A stretch of DNA of 64,000 nucleotides from Aromatoleum anaerobium (GTDB lineage Bacteria; Pseudomonadota; Gammaproteobacteria; Burkholderiales; Rhodocyclaceae): contig NZ_WTVG02000035.1 in assembly GCF_012910705.2 (NCBI RefSeq), positions 214,691 to 278,690 on the forward strand, given 5' to 3'. The first letter of the stretch is position 1. Each line of letters starts with the position of its first letter. A program made the position numbers and the translations under genes. Under the pieces are notes generated by a model. The model saw only the letters and a list, made by a program, of their open reading frames with translations, had not been told where the DNA came from and made no database searches. Of the stretch, positions 19,594-29,348 are shown one piece after another.

Positions 19594-19611
19594 CGTCTGC
19601 GACCGGCAAAA

Positions 19612-19660
19612 GTGCGCCCATGCTGGGCGCACAGACAAAAAAGGAGGCTTGCGCCTCCTT
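19612..19660 (-). terminator. Tandem terminator hairpins after korB
   Basis: Two hairpins lie in series. AAGGAGGC-TTGC-GCCTCCTT (19641-19660) is preceded on the plus strand by an A-run, so it reads on the minus strand as a stem plus T-run. GTGCGCCCA-TGC-TGGGCGCAC (19612-19632) is likewise followed by T's on the minus strand. They end the korAB transcript and separate it from amtB. Confidence 0.8.
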
Positions 19661-19687
19661 CCGCGTTTCGGCTGCGCCGCCGCCCGC

Positions 19688-20713
19688 TTACCCGATCGTC
19701 CAGGTCTCGCCGCCTTGCAGCAGATCGGCGAGGCGGCCGTCGCCTTTCTTCGCGCGCGTGTCGGCGTGCAATTGCGCGTTGAGCTCGTCGTAGCTGTCCT
19801 TGCGCACCGAGCGGAACACGCCGAGCGGCACCGGCAGGTCCGGCGTGTCGAACTGCGACAGGAAGAACGCGAGGCCGCTGTGCGCCGCCTTCTCGTCATG
19901 CACGACGAGCTCGCTCTCGGCGACGCCGCCTTCGCCGAGCGTCACGACTTCCGGCTCCATGCCGCGCAGGCGGATGCCGCGGTCGCGCGCCTTGCCGAAC
20001 ACCAGCGGCTTGCCGTCCTCGAGGATCACGCGCGCATCGTCGCGGGTCGCCTTGTCGGTCAGCGTCGAATACGCGCCGTCGTTGAACACGATGCAGTTCT
20101 GCAGGATTTCGACGAACGCCGTGCCCTTGTGCGCCGCGGCGCGCGCGAGCACTGAGCTCAGGTGCGGCAGGTCGGTGTCCACCGAACGGGCGACGAAGGT
20201 CGCACCGGCGCCGAGCGCGAGCGCAACCGGCGAGAACGGCCGGTCGATGCTGCCCAGCGGCGTGCTCTTGGTCTTCTTGCCCATTTCGGAGGTCGGCGAA
20301 TACTGGCCTTTCGTCAGGCCGTAGATGCGGTTGTTGAGCAGGATCACCTTCAGGTCTACGTTGCGGCGCATCGCGTGGATGAAGTGGTTGCCGCCGATCG
20401 CCAGCGCATCGCCGTCGCCGGTGACGACCCACACCGACAGGTCCGGGCGGGCGAGCTTCAGGCCGCTTGCGATCGCCGGCGCGCGCCCGTGGATGCTGTG
20501 CATCCCGTAGGTTTCCATGTAGTACGGGAAACGGCTCGAGCAGCCGATGCCGGAGATGAAGGCGAAGTTCTCGCGCGGGATGCCGAGCGTCGGCAGCAGC
20601 TTCTGGATCTGCGCGAGAATCGCGTAGTCGCCGCAGCCGGGACACCAGCGCACGTCCTGGTTCGATTCGAAGTCTTTTTTCGTCAGCGCGACGGGGGAGG
20701 ACATGTCGTTCAT
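19688..20713 (-). CDS. korB: 2-oxoacid:ferredoxin oxidoreductase, beta subunit (KorB)
   Basis: A 341-residue thiamine-diphosphate subunit: CPGCGDY near the N-terminus (C24, C27), the TPP motif GDGDALAIGGNH ... ILLNNRIYGLTKGQYSPTS, and the FISGIGCSSRFPYYM loop. With KorA it oxidises a 2-oxoacid, probably 2-oxoglutarate, to the acyl-CoA and reduces ferredoxin. In Thauera this two-subunit enzyme supplies electrons for benzoyl-CoA reductase; that role here is inferred. It lies 58 bases after korA. Confidence 0.92.
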   Translation of the reverse strand: MNDMSSPVALTKKDFESNQDVRWCPGCGDYAILAQIQKLLPTLGIPRENFAFISGIGCSSRFPYYMETYGMHSIHGRAPAIASGLKLARPDLSVWVVTGDGDALAIGGNHFIHAMRRNVDLKVILLNNRIYGLTKGQYSPTSEMGKKTKSTPLGSIDRPFSPVALALGAGATFVARSVDTDLPHLSSVLARAAAHKGTAFVEILQNCIVFNDGAYSTLTDKATRDDARVILEDGKPLVFGKARDRGIRLRGMEPEVVTLGEGGVAESELVVHDEKAAHSGLAFFLSQFDTPDLPVPLGVFRSVRKDSYDELNAQLHADTRAKKGDGRLADLLQGGETWTIG

Positions 20714-20771
20714 GATGATCTTCCTGTAACAGTGGGGCTCGGGGACGCGGTTCGGCTCGTGCGGACGCGCG

Positions 20772-22682
20772 TCAGCTCAGTTCGAGGATGCGGTCATGGA
20801 CTTCGCTGACCTTGAAGGGCTTGCCCTGCACCTTGTTCAGCGGCACGACGTCGCGCAGGTAGCGTTCGCGCAGCAGCTTCGAGAGTTGCCCCATGTTGAG
20901 TTCCGGCACCAGCACCGTCTTGTAGCGCCCGAGCAGCTCGCCGAGGTCCGGCGGCAGCGGGTTCAGGTGGCGCAGATGCACGTGCGCGACCGAGCGGCCT
21001 TCGGCCTCGGCCTTCTCGCGCGCCTGCGCGATCGTGCCGTAGGTGCTGCCCCAGCCGATGACGAGCAGATCGCCGGACGCAGGCCCTTCGACCGTCGTCG
21101 GCGGGATGTCCTGCGCGGTGCCGGCGACTTTCGCGGCGCGCACATCGACCATGCGCTGGTGGTTCAGCGGGTCGTGCGAGATGTTGCCGCTGAGGAAGTC
21201 TTTTTCCAGGCCGCCGACGCGGTGCTCCATGCCCGGCGTGCCGGGGCGCACCCAGGCGCGGGCGAGATTCTCGTCGCGCGCGTACGGCTGGAAGCCTTCC
21301 GGATCGGTGCGATAGCTGACCTCGACTTTCGGCAGGGTCGCGACATCCGGAATCCGCCACGGCTCGGCAGCGTTCGCGATGCCGCCGTCGGTCAGCAGGA
21401 TCACCGGCGTCATGTACTTGACGGCGATGCGGAACGCCTCGATCGCGCAGTCGAAGCAGTCGGCGGGCGAGCGTGCCGCGATCACCGGGATCGGGCATTC
21501 GCCGTTGCGCCCGTAGATTGCCTGCAGCAGGTCGGACTGCTCGATCTTCGTCGGCAGGCCGGTCGACGGGCCGCCGCGCTGCACGTTGACGATCACCAGC
21601 GGCAGCTCCAGCATCACCGCGAGGCCCATCGCCTCGGTCTTCAGCGCCATGCCCGGGCCGGAAGTCGTCGTCAGGCCGAGCGCGCCGCCGTAGGCCGCGC
21701 CGATCGTCGAGCAGATGCCGGCGATCTCGTCCTCGGCCTGGTAGGTCGTGACGTTGAAATGCTTCAGCGCGGACAGTTCATGCAGGATGTCGGTCGCCGG
21801 CGTGATCGGGTACGAGCCGAGGAAGAGCTCGACGCCCGACGACTCGGACGCGGCGACAAAGCCGAGCGCCGCGGCGTGGTTGCCGGTGATGCTGCGATAG
21901 ATGCCCGGCTTCGCCGCCGCTTCGCGCACCTGGTAGGTCGCGGCGAAGATCTCGGCGGCGTCGGCATACGCGAAGCCGGCGCGCAGCGCATTGACGTTGG
22001 CGTCGGCGAATTCCGGCTTCTTGGCGAACTTCTCGTAAATGTCGGCGATTTCGTCCTCAATCGGCCGGCCGTACAGGCACAGCATCAGGCCGAGCGCGAA
22101 GTAGTTCTTGCAGCGGCCGACTTCCTTCTTCGACAGGCCGGAATCGCGCAGCGCCGCCGCAGTCAGCGCCGAAATGTCGATCTTGAACAGGCGATAGCCG
22201 TCGAGGCTGCCGTCCTCGAGCGGATTGCTCGTGTAGCCGGCTTTCGCGAGGTTCGTGTCGGCAAACGCGCCGGTGTTCGCGATGATGATGCCGCCGTGCT
22301 TGACGTCGGCGAGGTTCGTCTTCAGCGCCGCCGGGTTCATCGCGACGAGCGCGTCGGGCGCGTCGCCGGACGTGAAGACCTGGCGCGACCCGTACTGGAT
22401 CTGGTAGCCGGAGACGCCGAACAGGGTGCCGGTCGGCGCGCGGATTTCGGACGGGTAGTCGGGATGCGTCGCGAAGCCGTGTCCGGCCTTCGCGACGGCT
22501 TTCGAGAATTCCGAACCGGTGAGCTGCATGCCGTCACCGGAGTCGCCGACGAAACGGATCACGACGCTGTCGAGCGCCTCGACCGCCCGTACGCTCGACG
22601 CGCCGGCGGTTTCGGTGCTGCCGCTGCCGATCGCTTCCCTGGTATTCACTTCGGCCTCGGACGTGTATCCGGCTTCTGACAT
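20772..22682 (-). CDS. korA: 2-oxoacid:ferredoxin oxidoreductase, fused gamma-alpha subunit (KorA)
   Basis: A 636-residue protein joining a gamma domain (about residues 40-220, VIRFVGDSGDGMQLTGSEFSKAVAKAG) to an alpha domain (about 250-600, with YPITPATDILHELS, TTTSGPGMALKTEAMGLAVMLELPLVIVNVQRGGPSTGLPTKIEQSDL). The ATG at 22682 is preceded by GAGGAAAA; a longer frame to 22784 lacks support. In anaerobic aromatic degraders such a KorAB couples the citric acid cycle to reduced ferredoxin. An FNR-like palindrome lies about 110 bases upstream. Confidence 0.92.
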   Translation of the reverse strand: MSEAGYTSEAEVNTREAIGSGSTETAGASSVRAVEALDSVVIRFVGDSGDGMQLTGSEFSKAVAKAGHGFATHPDYPSEIRAPTGTLFGVSGYQIQYGSRQVFTSGDAPDALVAMNPAALKTNLADVKHGGIIIANTGAFADTNLAKAGYTSNPLEDGSLDGYRLFKIDISALTAAALRDSGLSKKEVGRCKNYFALGLMLCLYGRPIEDEIADIYEKFAKKPEFADANVNALRAGFAYADAAEIFAATYQVREAAAKPGIYRSITGNHAAALGFVAASESSGVELFLGSYPITPATDILHELSALKHFNVTTYQAEDEIAGICSTIGAAYGGALGLTTTSGPGMALKTEAMGLAVMLELPLVIVNVQRGGPSTGLPTKIEQSDLLQAIYGRNGECPIPVIAARSPADCFDCAIEAFRIAVKYMTPVILLTDGGIANAAEPWRIPDVATLPKVEVSYRTDPEGFQPYARDENLARAWVRPGTPGMEHRVGGLEKDFLSGNISHDPLNHQRMVDVRAAKVAGTAQDIPPTTVEGPASGDLLVIGWGSTYGTIAQAREKAEAEGRSVAHVHLRHLNPLPPDLGELLGRYKTVLVPELNMGQLSKLLRERYLRDVVPLNKVQGKPFKVSEVHDRILELS

Positions 22683-22789
22683 GACTTTTCCTCCTCGATG
22701 GGCCCGGGTTGCCTGCCCTCGTTGCGGGGCGACGTCATCGACCGCGGGCGGGTTTTTGTTGATTACAAACAGTTTGACGTCCATCAGTA

Positions 22790-22803
22790 TTGACGCAGGT
22801 CAA
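22790..22803 (-). promoter_or_regulatory. FNR/ANR-like palindrome upstream of korA
   Basis: TTGACGCAGGTCAA is a perfect inverted repeat (TTGAC-N4-GTCAA), one base per half-site from the FNR consensus TTGAT-N4-ATCAA. It lies in the 319-base spacer upstream of korA, where I see no gene and no other recognisable signal. Confidence 0.5.
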
Positions 22804-23001
22804 GAGAAGCGAAATATCACCGAATTGAAACGCTGTTGCCGAACCGGCAGGATCACGCAAGCGCATCGTGCGCTTGCATGGAGCGCATGCGGTGACGGTC
22901 GAAACGGGCGGCAGCGGGCGGCGTGGGACCGGGCGCGGGGCACGACCGGACGCACCTCATCGCAGCCGTCGACGGAGCGGCGGAGCGGCGAAGCGGCCTT
23001 T

Positions 23002-23465
23002 TCAACCGGCGCAGTCGATCTCGTCGCGGTGGCCGAAGCCCGCGGAGTTGTCGATGAAATACAGCCGCTCGGGCACGAAGCGGTACCAGCGCACTTTCGC
23101 CAGCGCCTTGACGATCGCGGCCGGGGCCAGCGCGAGCTTGCCGACGACCGGGTACCTGTCGCCATACAGCCGGCGCGCGCGCTTTTCCTCGTCGCCCGAC
23201 ACCTCGCAGGCGAGCCCTTCGGCCTGGATGCCCTTGATCTGCGGCCAGTCCGCGTAATCTTCCTGCACCGTGATCGCGACCCGCGCCGGCGCGGCGATCG
23301 CAGTGGCGTGCCGGCTTGCCGGCGCCGACAGGAAATACAGCGTGAAGCCGTCGCTGACGTAGAACACTGCCGCAGCCCACGGGCCGTCACTGCCGTGCGT
23401 CGCGAGCGTCATCACGTGGTGCGCCTGCAGGTACGCGAGCGCCGCCTCGCGCGCCGTGGCCGCGG

Positions 23466-23469
<4 letters not shown>
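23002..23469 (-). CDS. Pyridoxamine-phosphate-oxidase-like (FMN-binding split barrel) protein
   Basis: A 155-residue protein of the split-barrel flavin-binding family: VMTLATHGSDGPWAAAVFYVSDGFTLYFLSAPASRHATAI is the usual N-terminal half and YFIDNSAGFGHRDEIDC the end. No ATG fits; a TTG at 23469 overlaps the TGA of the upstream regulator gene (TTGA) and gives a family-length protein, so I chose it. It is translationally coupled to the phenol regulator. A role in flavin reduction or flavin/heme binding is possible. Confidence 0.7.
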
Positions 23470-25202
<1,733 letters not shown>

Positions 25203-25255
25203 GCCTCGCCCTCCTCCTGGATCGCTTGTTCTACGCGTCGCCGCGACATCTCGTG

Positions 25256-25269
25256 TTGACCTGGATCAA
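25256..25269 (-). promoter_or_regulatory. FNR-like box upstream of the phenol regulator
   Basis: TTGACCTGGATCAA matches the FNR consensus TTGAT-N4-ATCAA in nine of ten positions. It is centred 60 bases before the regulator start. An activating position near -41.5 would place the transcript start about 20 bases upstream of the gene. It suggests anaerobic induction of the regulator. Confidence 0.55.
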
Positions 25270-25320
25270 ACAGTTCAGGCAACAACCACCTGGACAAAAT
25301 CGGGCCCCTCTGAACGTCCA

Positions 25321-25377
25321 TTCATCAAATGATCAAGACGCCCGGCCGGCGGAGGTGAAATCTCATCAATTGATAAA
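25321..25377 (+). promoter_or_regulatory. Paired upstream activator sites for the phenol regulator
   Basis: Two palindromes, TTCATCAAATGATCAA (25321-25336) and CTCATCAATTGATAAA (25362-25377), resemble the XylR/DmpR site TTGATC-N4-GATCAA. Their centres are 41 bases apart (about four helical turns) and the nearer one is about 170 bases before the -24 box, a normal enhancer distance. Confidence 0.65.
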
Positions 25378-25538
25378 GCCGCGGTCGCAGCCAACTGCCT
25401 GGTCGCGGCCCGTGCCCCGCGCCCTTGCGGGCATTTTGCATGATCTCGCAAAAACACCTGGATCGCCTGCCACGACTGAGCCGCGGCCCGGCCGAAGCGC
25501 CCGCGGAAAGTCCGTTTGCCGGACCTGCGCAGCCGCAA

Positions 25539-25553
25539 TGGCACACCCCTTGC
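25539..25553 (+). promoter_or_regulatory. Sigma54 promoter of the phenol operon
   Basis: TGGCACACCCCTTGC matches the -24/-12 consensus (TGGCAC-N5-TTGC) perfectly. It lies about 80 bases before the ppsA start, so the message has a short leader ending in the strong ribosome-binding site AAAGGAGGGGG. Confidence 0.85.
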
Positions 25554-25632
25554 AAAGGGACTCCGGCAAGCGTCGTCCAACAAAATCCGGTTGCCACGAT
25601 CGACACCGGAATTACAAAGGAGGGGGCATCAG

Positions 25633-27471
25633 ATGAAGTTTCCTGTTCCGCACGACATCAAGGCCAAGACGATTCCGGGGACCGAAGGCTGGGAGCGGAT
25701 GTATCCGTACCAGTACCAGTTCGTCACCGACGACCCGCAGCGCAACCAGTACGAGAAGGACACTTTCTGGTTCTACGACGGGCTGCATTATCCGGAACCG
25801 CTGTACCCGTTCGACACGATCTGGGACGAAGCCTGGTACCTCGCGCTGTCGCAGTTCAACAACCGCATCTTCCAGGTGCCGCCGGTGCGCGGCGTCGATC
25901 ACCGCATCATCAACGGCTACGTCTATATCTCGCCGGTGCCGGTCAAGGACCCCGCCGAAATCGGCGCGCGGGTGCCGAATTTCATGGAGCGCGCGGGTTT
26001 CTACTACAAGAACTGGGACGCGCTCGAAGCGAAGTGGAAAGTGAAGATGGAGGCGGCGATCGCCGAGCTCGAGGCGCTCGAGATCCCGCGCCTGCCCGAC
26101 GTCGAGGACCTCAGCGTCGTCACCGACGGCATCGGCGAGTCGAAGGGCTACCACCTGCTGAAGAACTACGACGACCTGATCAACCTCGGCATCAAGTGCT
26201 GGCAGTACCACTTCGAGTTCCTGAACCTCGGCTACGCGGCCTACGTGTTCTTCATGGACTTCACGCAGAAGCTGTTCCCGAGCATTCCGTTGCAGCGGAT
26301 CACGCAGATGGTTTCCGGCATCGACGTGATCATGTACCGGCCTGACGACGAGCTGAAGGAACTGGCGAAGAAGGCGGTCGCGCTCGAAGTTGACGACATC
26401 GTCGCCGGCCATCGCGAATGGGACGACGTCAAGGCCGCGCTCGGCGCGCACCGGCACGGCGACGAGTGGCTCGCGGCGTTCGAGAAGGCGCGCTACCCGT
26501 GGTTCAACATCTCGTCGGGCACCGGCTGGTTCCACACCGACCGCAGCTGGAACGACAACCTCAACATCCCGCTCGACGGCATACAGACTTATATCGGCAA
26601 GCTCCGCGCGGGGGTCTCGATCGACCGGCCGATGGAAGCGGTGCGTGCCGAGCGCGACCGGATCACCGCCGAATACCGCGATCTGATCGACAGCGACGAG
26701 GATCGCAAGCAGTTCGACGAACTGCTCGGCTGCGCCAAGACGGTGTTCCCGTACGTCGAGAACCATCTCTTCTACGTCGAGCACTGGTTCCACTCGGTGT
26801 TCTGGAACAAGATGCGCGAAGTCGCCGCGATCATGAAGGAACACGGCATGATCGCCGACGTTGAAGACATCTGGTATCTGCGCCGCGACGAGATCAAGCA
26901 GGCGCTATGGGATGTCGTCACCGCGTGGGCGACCGGCGTCACGCCGCGCGGCACCACGACCTGGCCGGCCGAAATCGAATGGCGCAAGGGCGTGATGCAG
27001 AAGTTCCGTGAATGGAACCGGCCGCCGGCGATCGGCGTCGCGCCGGAGGTGATCCAGGAACCCTTCACGATCGTGCTGTGGGGCGTCACGAACAACTCCC
27101 TGTCCGACTGGGCCGCGGTGCAGGACATCGCCGACCCGGACAGCATCACCGAGCTGAAAGGCTTCGCCGCGAGCCCCGGCACTGTCGAAGGCCGTGCCCG
27201 CGTGTGCCGCAGCGCCGAGGACATCCGCGACCTGCAGGAAGGCGAGATCCTCGTCGCACCGACGACCTCGCCGTCGTGGGCGCCGGCATTCGCGAAGATC
27301 AAGGCCTGCGTCACCGACGTCGGCGGCGTCATGAGCCACGCCGCGATCGTGTGCCGCGAATACGGCATGCCGGCGGTCGTCGGCACGGGAGTGTCGACAC
27401 GCGTGATCCGCACCGGCATGACGCTGCGGGTCGACGGCTCGTCCGGCGTGATCTCGATCATCACGGCCTGA
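25633..27471 (+). CDS. ppsA: Phenylphosphate synthase subunit A (phosphotransfer subunit)
   Basis: A 612-residue protein (about 70 kDa), the size of Protein 1 of the Thauera enzyme. It resembles the phosphohistidine part of PEP synthase: TSPSWAPAFAKIKACVTDVGGVMSHAAIVCREYGMPAVVGTG near the end, in which H569 is the phosphorylated histidine at the same position reported for Thauera. It transfers the beta-phosphate of ATP, via this histidine, to phenol. The long N-terminal part has no common domain and probably binds phenol. The start at 25633 follows AAAGGAGGGGGCATCAG. It is the first gene of the operon. Confidence 0.96.
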   Translation: MKFPVPHDIKAKTIPGTEGWERMYPYQYQFVTDDPQRNQYEKDTFWFYDGLHYPEPLYPFDTIWDEAWYLALSQFNNRIFQVPPVRGVDHRIINGYVYISPVPVKDPAEIGARVPNFMERAGFYYKNWDALEAKWKVKMEAAIAELEALEIPRLPDVEDLSVVTDGIGESKGYHLLKNYDDLINLGIKCWQYHFEFLNLGYAAYVFFMDFTQKLFPSIPLQRITQMVSGIDVIMYRPDDELKELAKKAVALEVDDIVAGHREWDDVKAALGAHRHGDEWLAAFEKARYPWFNISSGTGWFHTDRSWNDNLNIPLDGIQTYIGKLRAGVSIDRPMEAVRAERDRITAEYRDLIDSDEDRKQFDELLGCAKTVFPYVENHLFYVEHWFHSVFWNKMREVAAIMKEHGMIADVEDIWYLRRDEIKQALWDVVTAWATGVTPRGTTTWPAEIEWRKGVMQKFREWNRPPAIGVAPEVIQEPFTIVLWGVTNNSLSDWAAVQDIADPDSITELKGFAASPGTVEGRARVCRSAEDIRDLQEGEILVAPTTSPSWAPAFAKIKACVTDVGGVMSHAAIVCREYGMPAVVGTGVSTRVIRTGMTLRVDGSSGVISIITA

Positions 27472-27484
27472 AGAGGTGACCCCG

Positions 27485-28609
27485 ATGGGAAGCGTTATTT
27501 CTGCAGCAGCCCTGCCCTGGGCCGCCCTCGACAGCGTCGCGCCGAAAGTGTGTTCTTTCGAGGAATGCGGCAAGGACTCGGTGCAGCTGGTCGGCGGCAA
27601 GTGCGCGTCGCTCGGCGAACTGATCAACGCGGGTGTGCGGGTGCCGCCGGGCTTCGCGCTCACCACCCGCGGCTATGCACAGTTCATGCGCGAGGCCGGC
27701 ATCCAGGCCGAAGTCGCGGGGCTCCTCGACGGCCTCGACCACGAGGACATGGACAAGCTCGAGGAGGCCTCGCACGCGATCCGCGAAATGATCGAATCGC
27801 GCCCGCTGCCGATCGAGCTCGAGGACCTGATCGCCGAGGCCTACCGCAAACTGTCGGTGCGCTGCTACCTGCCGGCGGTGCCGGTCGCAGTGCGCTCCTC
27901 CGCGACCGCCGAGGACCTGCCGGGCGCGAGCTTCGCCGGCCAGCAGGACACCTACCTGTGGATCCGCGGCGTCGATGACGTGATCCATCACGTGCGGCGG
28001 TGCATCTCCAGCCTCTACAGCGGGCGGGCGATCGCCTACCGCATGAAGATGGGATTCCCGCACGAACAGGTCGCGATCAGCGTCGGCATCCAGAAGATGG
28101 CGAACGCCTACACCGCGGGCGTGATGTTCACCGTGCATCCGGCGACCGGCGACCGCTCGGTGATCGTCATCGACGCGAACTTCGGCTTCGGTGAATCGGT
28201 GGTGTCGGGCGAAGTCACGCCGGACAACTTCGTCGTCAACAAGATCACGCTCGACATCATCGAGCGGACGATTTCGACGAAGGAGATCTGCCACACCGTC
28301 GATCTGAAAACTCAGAAGTCGATCGCGCTTCCGGTCCCTACCGAGCGCCAGAACATCCAGTCGATCACCGATGACGAGATCGGCGAACTCGCGTCGATGG
28401 CGAAGAAGATCGAAAAGCACTATGGCCGCCCGATGGACATCGAATGGGCGATCGACAAGCACCTGCCAGCCGGCGGGAACATTTTCATCCTGCAGGCGCG
28501 CCCCGAAACGATCTGGAGCAATCGCCAGAAAACCACCGGTGCGGCAAGCAGCACGTCGGCGATGGATTACATCGTGTCGAGTCTGCTCGCCGGAAAACGA
28601 CTCAGCTAG
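27485..28609 (+). CDS. ppsB: Phenylphosphate synthase subunit B (ATP-binding subunit)
   Basis: A 374-residue protein (about 40 kDa, Protein 2) equivalent to the N-terminal ATP-grasp part of PEP synthase: GGKCASLGELINAGVRVPPGFALTT, the AVRSSATAEDLPGASFAGQQDTYL nucleotide loop, and EWAIDKHLPAGGNIFILQARPET at the end. It phosphorylates the histidine of PpsA using ATP, releasing AMP and phosphate. Splitting PEP synthase into two proteins is typical of this enzyme. A GTG at 27476 is an alternative start, but AGAGGTG precedes the ATG at 27485. Confidence 0.95.
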   Translation: MGSVISAAALPWAALDSVAPKVCSFEECGKDSVQLVGGKCASLGELINAGVRVPPGFALTTRGYAQFMREAGIQAEVAGLLDGLDHEDMDKLEEASHAIREMIESRPLPIELEDLIAEAYRKLSVRCYLPAVPVAVRSSATAEDLPGASFAGQQDTYLWIRGVDDVIHHVRRCISSLYSGRAIAYRMKMGFPHEQVAISVGIQKMANAYTAGVMFTVHPATGDRSVIVIDANFGFGESVVSGEVTPDNFVVNKITLDIIERTISTKEICHTVDLKTQKSIALPVPTERQNIQSITDDEIGELASMAKKIEKHYGRPMDIEWAIDKHLPAGGNIFILQARPETIWSNRQKTTGAASSTSAMDYIVSSLLAGKRLS

Positions 28610-28622
28610 GAGGACGACCAAA

Positions 28623-29291
28623 GTGATCGTACGTAACTGGATGCAGCCGAATCCGACCGTGTTGACCGGCGACACGCTGCTGTCCGAGGCGAAGCGGATC
28701 CTGTCGGAAGCCAATGTCCACGCGTTGCCGGTCGTCGATGACGGCCGCCTGCGTGGCCTCATCACGCGCGCCAGCTGCCTGCGCGCCGCGCACGCCGCGT
28801 TGCGCACCCAGGACACCGACGAGCTCAGCTATTTCTCGAATCACGTCAAGGTCAAGGACATCATGGTCCGCAACCCCGCGACGATCGACGCCGACGACAC
28901 GATGGAGCACTGCCTGCAGATCGGCCAGGAGCACGGCGTCGGCCAGTTGCCGGTGATGGACGGCGACAATGTCGTCGGCATGATCTCGGCGATCGAGATG
29001 TATTCGCTGGCGGCGCATTTCCTCGGCGCCTGGGAAAAGCGCAGCGGCGTGACGCTCGCGCCGATGGAACTCAAGCCGGGAACGATGGGGCGCATCGCCG
29101 ACATCGTCGAGGCGGCGAACGCCGAACTGCTCGCGATCTATCCGATCAGCATTGGCCACCTGAACGCGTCCTCCGCGTCGCACGCCAAGAAAGTGATCGT
29201 CCGCTTTCACGCCGCAGATACCGACACGGTGATCTGCGCACTCGGACGCGCAGGATTCGAAGTCATCGAATCCGTCCAGGCAATGCATTGA
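28623..29291 (+). CDS. ppsC: Phenylphosphate synthase subunit C (CBS-domain stimulator)
   Basis: A 222-residue protein (24 kDa, Protein 3) with two CBS domains (residues about 5-60 and 75-130: VHALPVVDDGRLRGLIT and GVGQLPVMDGDNVVGMIS) and a C-terminal ACT-like segment. Protein 3 of Thauera stimulates the reaction several-fold; adenylate sensing by CBS domains is plausible. It starts with GTG, after TAGGAGGACGACCAAA. Confidence 0.93.
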   Translation: MIVRNWMQPNPTVLTGDTLLSEAKRILSEANVHALPVVDDGRLRGLITRASCLRAAHAALRTQDTDELSYFSNHVKVKDIMVRNPATIDADDTMEHCLQIGQEHGVGQLPVMDGDNVVGMISAIEMYSLAAHFLGAWEKRSGVTLAPMELKPGTMGRIADIVEAANAELLAIYPISIGHLNASSASHAKKVIVRFHAADTDTVICALGRAGFEVIESVQAMH

Positions 29292-29348
29292 ACCCTCATT
29301 GAACCCCCTTCCGCTGACTTGCACCGTCACTCACCAAGGAGTTTTCGA

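Noticed and set aside
20796..22679. 627-codon open frame on the plus strand opposite korA
   Set aside because: Mirror of a strongly conserved oxidoreductase gene; the product has no recognisable domain.
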